From contig JAJDZU010000009.1 of the NCBI GenBank assembly GCA_022824495.1, positions 124,001 to 188,000 on the forward strand: 64,000 nucleotides of DNA, read 5' to 3'. Below the pieces are notes generated by a model. That model saw nothing but the letters and a program-made list of their open reading frames with translations. It ran no database searches and was not told the DNA's origin. The position numbers and the translations under genes are program-made. This stretch comes from Chloroflexota bacterium. GTDB taxonomy: Bacteria > Chloroflexota > UBA11872. Position 1 is the first letter of the stretch; every line of letters starts with the position of its first letter. Positions 62,484 to 64,000 of the stretch are shown piece after piece.

Positions 62484-62801
62484 TCAGATCGGGACTTCCC
62501 TCAGTTCCCCGGGGCCTATCTGGTCAAGCGCCGTACGGATGGCCTCCACGCGCAGCCGTACCTTGGGCCACGCGGTTGAAAGCAAAACGACCACGGCCAG
62601 CCTTCGACCGGCAAGGTTCTGCTGATATCGCAGATTCTGATCGGTAGTGATCAGGACGTCGTATCCCGCCTGCTCGGCGTTGTCGATAAGGTCCCCGTTA
62701 TCCAGGTCCGACCAGCCGCGCTCGGCTGCCGTGTCCACGACATGACCGTCCAGATGCCGACGCAGCGGTGCGGGTGTGCCCTGATCGAAGAGAATCCTCA
62801 C
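62484..62801 (-). CDS. DUF5615 PIN-like toxin
   Basis: 105 residues of the DUF5615/Mut7-C-like PIN family: opening ILFDQGTPAPLRRHL, middle DVLITTDQNLRYQQN with the Asp residues that bind magnesium. Such proteins are putative ribonuclease toxins paired with DUF433 antitoxins. The antitoxin gene precedes it and overlaps its start by four bases (ATGA). Confidence 0.9.
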   Translation of the reverse strand: MRILFDQGTPAPLRRHLDGHVVDTAAERGWSDLDNGDLIDNAEQAGYDVLITTDQNLRYQQNLAGRRLAVVVLLSTAWPKVRLRVEAIRTALDQIGPGELREVPI

Positions 62802-63025
62802 AGTTGCGCGGGAACTCTCAGGGCCTCCGCTTCGTGTTTGAGCACTGCTCGAACTTGCCAGGCTTCAACGCCCTGAAACCAATCCAGAAACTGGCCAACC
62901 GTCGCGCCGCTTTCGAGGTTCTCGAAGAGGGCGGACACGGGCACCCGGGTTCCGGCGAACGTCCAGGCCCCGCTGAGCTTGCCGGAACGACGTTCCACCG
63001 CCGGGCACGTCTCCCAGTCGGTCAT
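62798..63025 (-). CDS. DUF433 antitoxin
   Basis: 75 residues: a helix-turn-helix-like DUF433 protein with PAVERRSGKLSGAWTFAGTRVPV and FLDWFQGV. Pairs with the DUF5615 toxin downstream. Its start is 161 bases from the divergent phd gene. GGAG lies nine bases before ATG. Confidence 0.9.
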   Translation of the reverse strand: MTDWETCPAVERRSGKLSGAWTFAGTRVPVSALFENLESGATVGQFLDWFQGVEAWQVRAVLKHEAEALRVPAQL

Positions 63026-63126
63026 GCCGTCATCTCCGTATCCAGGGGTATGCTTCCCGCCTCATCTTCCGCGTCGGAGAGGACCTCGTCCATACCATCA
63101 GCCATCGAGCCGCCGACCTGCCGCCG

Positions 63127-63155
63127 TTGACTGCATAGCTAGCCAGCGCAACAAT
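63127..63155 (+). promoter_or_regulatory. Candidate promoter of phd-vapC
   Basis: TTGACT (63127-63132), 17-base spacer, AACAAT (63150-63155); five and four of six to consensus. Start of transcription about 63162, leader about 25 bases. Confidence 0.5.
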
Positions 63156-63177
63156 CTAGCCAGTGCTACTAGACAGG
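63139..63177 (+). promoter_or_regulatory. Direct-repeat operator over the phd-vapC promoter
   Basis: CTAGCCAGCGC at 63139-63149 and CTAGCCAGTGC at 63156-63166 (17 bases apart) plus CTAGACAGG at 63169-63177. The first lies in the promoter spacer, the second at the start site. Repeats at such positions are typical for autorepression by the antitoxin. Confidence 0.55.
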
Positions 63178-63186
63178 GAAGATCTT

Positions 63187-63447
63187 ATGCGCCAATGGCC
63201 CTTACAGGACGCCAAGAACAAATTCAGCGCGGTTGTCAATGCGGCGCTGGAAGGCGAGCCGCAGCACGTAACCCGTCGTGGCAAGCCCGCCGTGGTCGTC
63301 ATTGCCGTCAAAGACTACGAGCGGCTGCGTCAGGAGGAGAAGGCCGGCGCGCCCGACTTCATTGAACATCTACTGTCCATCCCCAAGGGCGGGCCGGATG
63401 ACTTGCTCGATGCCCCGCCGCTGAACCTTCGCGACGTGGCCTGGTGA
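63187..63447 (+). CDS. Phd/YefM-family antitoxin
   Basis: 86 residues: N-terminal Phd fold (MRQWPLQDAKNKFSAVVNAA) that binds DNA, C-terminal toxin-binding tail (DFIEHLLSIPKGG). ATG 63187 follows GGAAG; 63163 is not needed. Next gene overlaps by one base, so antitoxin and toxin are coupled. Confidence 0.92.
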   Translation: MRQWPLQDAKNKFSAVVNAALEGEPQHVTRRGKPAVVVIAVKDYERLRQEEKAGAPDFIEHLLSIPKGGPDDLLDAPPLNLRDVAW

Positions 63448-63851
63448 TGTACCTGCTCGACACCAACGTGGTCTCCGCCCTGCGCCGCCCAGACCGCCAC
63501 CCCGCGCCAACCGCCTGGCTCAAGGACCAACGGCCATCGGACCTGTACATGAGCGTCGTGACCATCGCCGAGATAGAACGGGGAATCGCCCGGCAAATCT
63601 CCCAGGACTCGACCTTCGCCCGCGAACTCGCCGCCTGGCTCGAACGCACCCTCGCCGGATTCGCCGACCGGTTGCTCGGCATCGACGTGCCCACCGCCCG
63701 CCGCTGGAGCCGCCTCTCGGCCAGCCTGAGCCACAACGACGCCGACCTGCTAATCGCCGCAACGGCCCTCGAACACGGCTTGACCGTCGTAACCCGCAAC
63801 CTCCGCCACTTCGAACCGACCGGCGTCCCGGTACTCAACCCCTTTCAGTAG
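63447..63851 (+). CDS. vapC: VapC-type PIN-domain toxin
   Basis: 134 residues of a PIN ribonuclease: LLDTN (first Asp), AEIERG (Glu), HNDADLLIAATA (further Asp residues) and TRNLRHF. Family members cleave tRNA or rRNA. ATG 63447 overlaps the antitoxin stop by one base; GTG 63444 is in frame too. The 149 bases after it hold no gene I can support. Confidence 0.93.
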   Translation: MYLLDTNVVSALRRPDRHPAPTAWLKDQRPSDLYMSVVTIAEIERGIARQISQDSTFARELAAWLERTLAGFADRLLGIDVPTARRWSRLSASLSHNDADLLIAATALEHGLTVVTRNLRHFEPTGVPVLNPFQ

Positions 63852-64000
63852 CTTCGAGACGCCGTAACCACACCTCAATGGTGCGAGCGCCTGGCCCGGC
63901 ACGAACGGCTCCACGAGGCCATCGAACGAGAATCTGGTGCAATTGGGATTCGGAGCGCGGCTAAGCCGGCAGGACATTGACTCCGGCGGCGTGGTAATTA

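Noticed and set aside
63750-63977. 75-codon minus-strand frame at the end
   Set aside because: Overlaps the VapC gene antisense and has no recognisable features.
63961-64000. Possible C-terminus of a minus-strand gene entering from the right edge
   Set aside because: Only about 12 in-frame codons before a stop at 63961-63963; too little to support a call.

Overview
The window reads as chromosomal DNA of an uncultivated, high-GC bacterium, most likely a member of the Chloroflexota (SAR202-, Caldilinea- or Anaerolineae-like). Pointers are sugar-binding Tat lipoproteins on valine/glutamate-rich stalks, ferredoxin-type 2-oxoglutarate oxidoreductase beside succinyl-CoA synthetase, many Gfo/Idh/MocA, amidohydrolase and phytanoyl-CoA-dioxygenase-type enzymes, and no outer-membrane machinery. 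The phylum is an inference from gene content; there is no rRNA here.

Layout. 1-12 kb is a carbohydrate locus: the start of a sulfatase (window edge), two related beta-propeller glycosidase-like proteins, a hydroxyacid dehydrogenase, a complete MalEFG-type importer operon without ATPase, an amidohydrolase and a GH32-like protein. 11.5-18.3 kb is a minus-strand run: TIM-barrel isomerase, heptose-7-P kinase, heptose-1-P adenylyltransferase, MurJ-type flippase, TPP enzyme, small lipoprotein, SDR. 18.3-27.2 kb is a plus-strand housekeeping run: small basic protein, M16 peptidase, TPR protein, roadblock protein, NDK, SucC, SucD, KorA, KorB, then tRNA-Arg(TCT). 27.2-37.3 kb holds mixed small-molecule enzymes. 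37.3-41.8 kb is a second ABC importer operon with two tandem MalG-type permeases. 42-44.5 kb carries a recent tandem duplication of a Tat-exported beta-propeller lipoprotein. 44.8-50.4 kb has three Gfo/Idh/MocA oxidoreductases, a sarcosine-oxidase-like flavoprotein and a degenerate M19 dipeptidase. 50.7-62.3 kb holds ClpB, a PhyH-type dioxygenase, the pyrE-dacA-tatA-spoIID unit and a two-subunit ABC exporter. 62.5-63.9 kb has two toxin-antitoxin modules back to back.

How it works together. The importers, glycosidase-like proteins, sulfatase and sugar or sugar-acid dehydrogenases suggest a heterotroph living on complex, possibly sulfated, glycans; NDK-SucCD-KorAB supplies the succinyl-CoA section of the TCA cycle. 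TatA matches the many twin-arginine lipoproteins. The best candidates for new biology are the split heptose/MurJ/isomerase operon, several enzymes that keep their fold but have lost signature catalytic residues (GH32-like, M19, one Gfo/Idh, amidohydrolase, sulfatase), the duplicated propeller lipoproteins, the hairpins between binding-protein and permease genes in both importer operons, and the triple direct repeat laid over the phd-vapC promoter.
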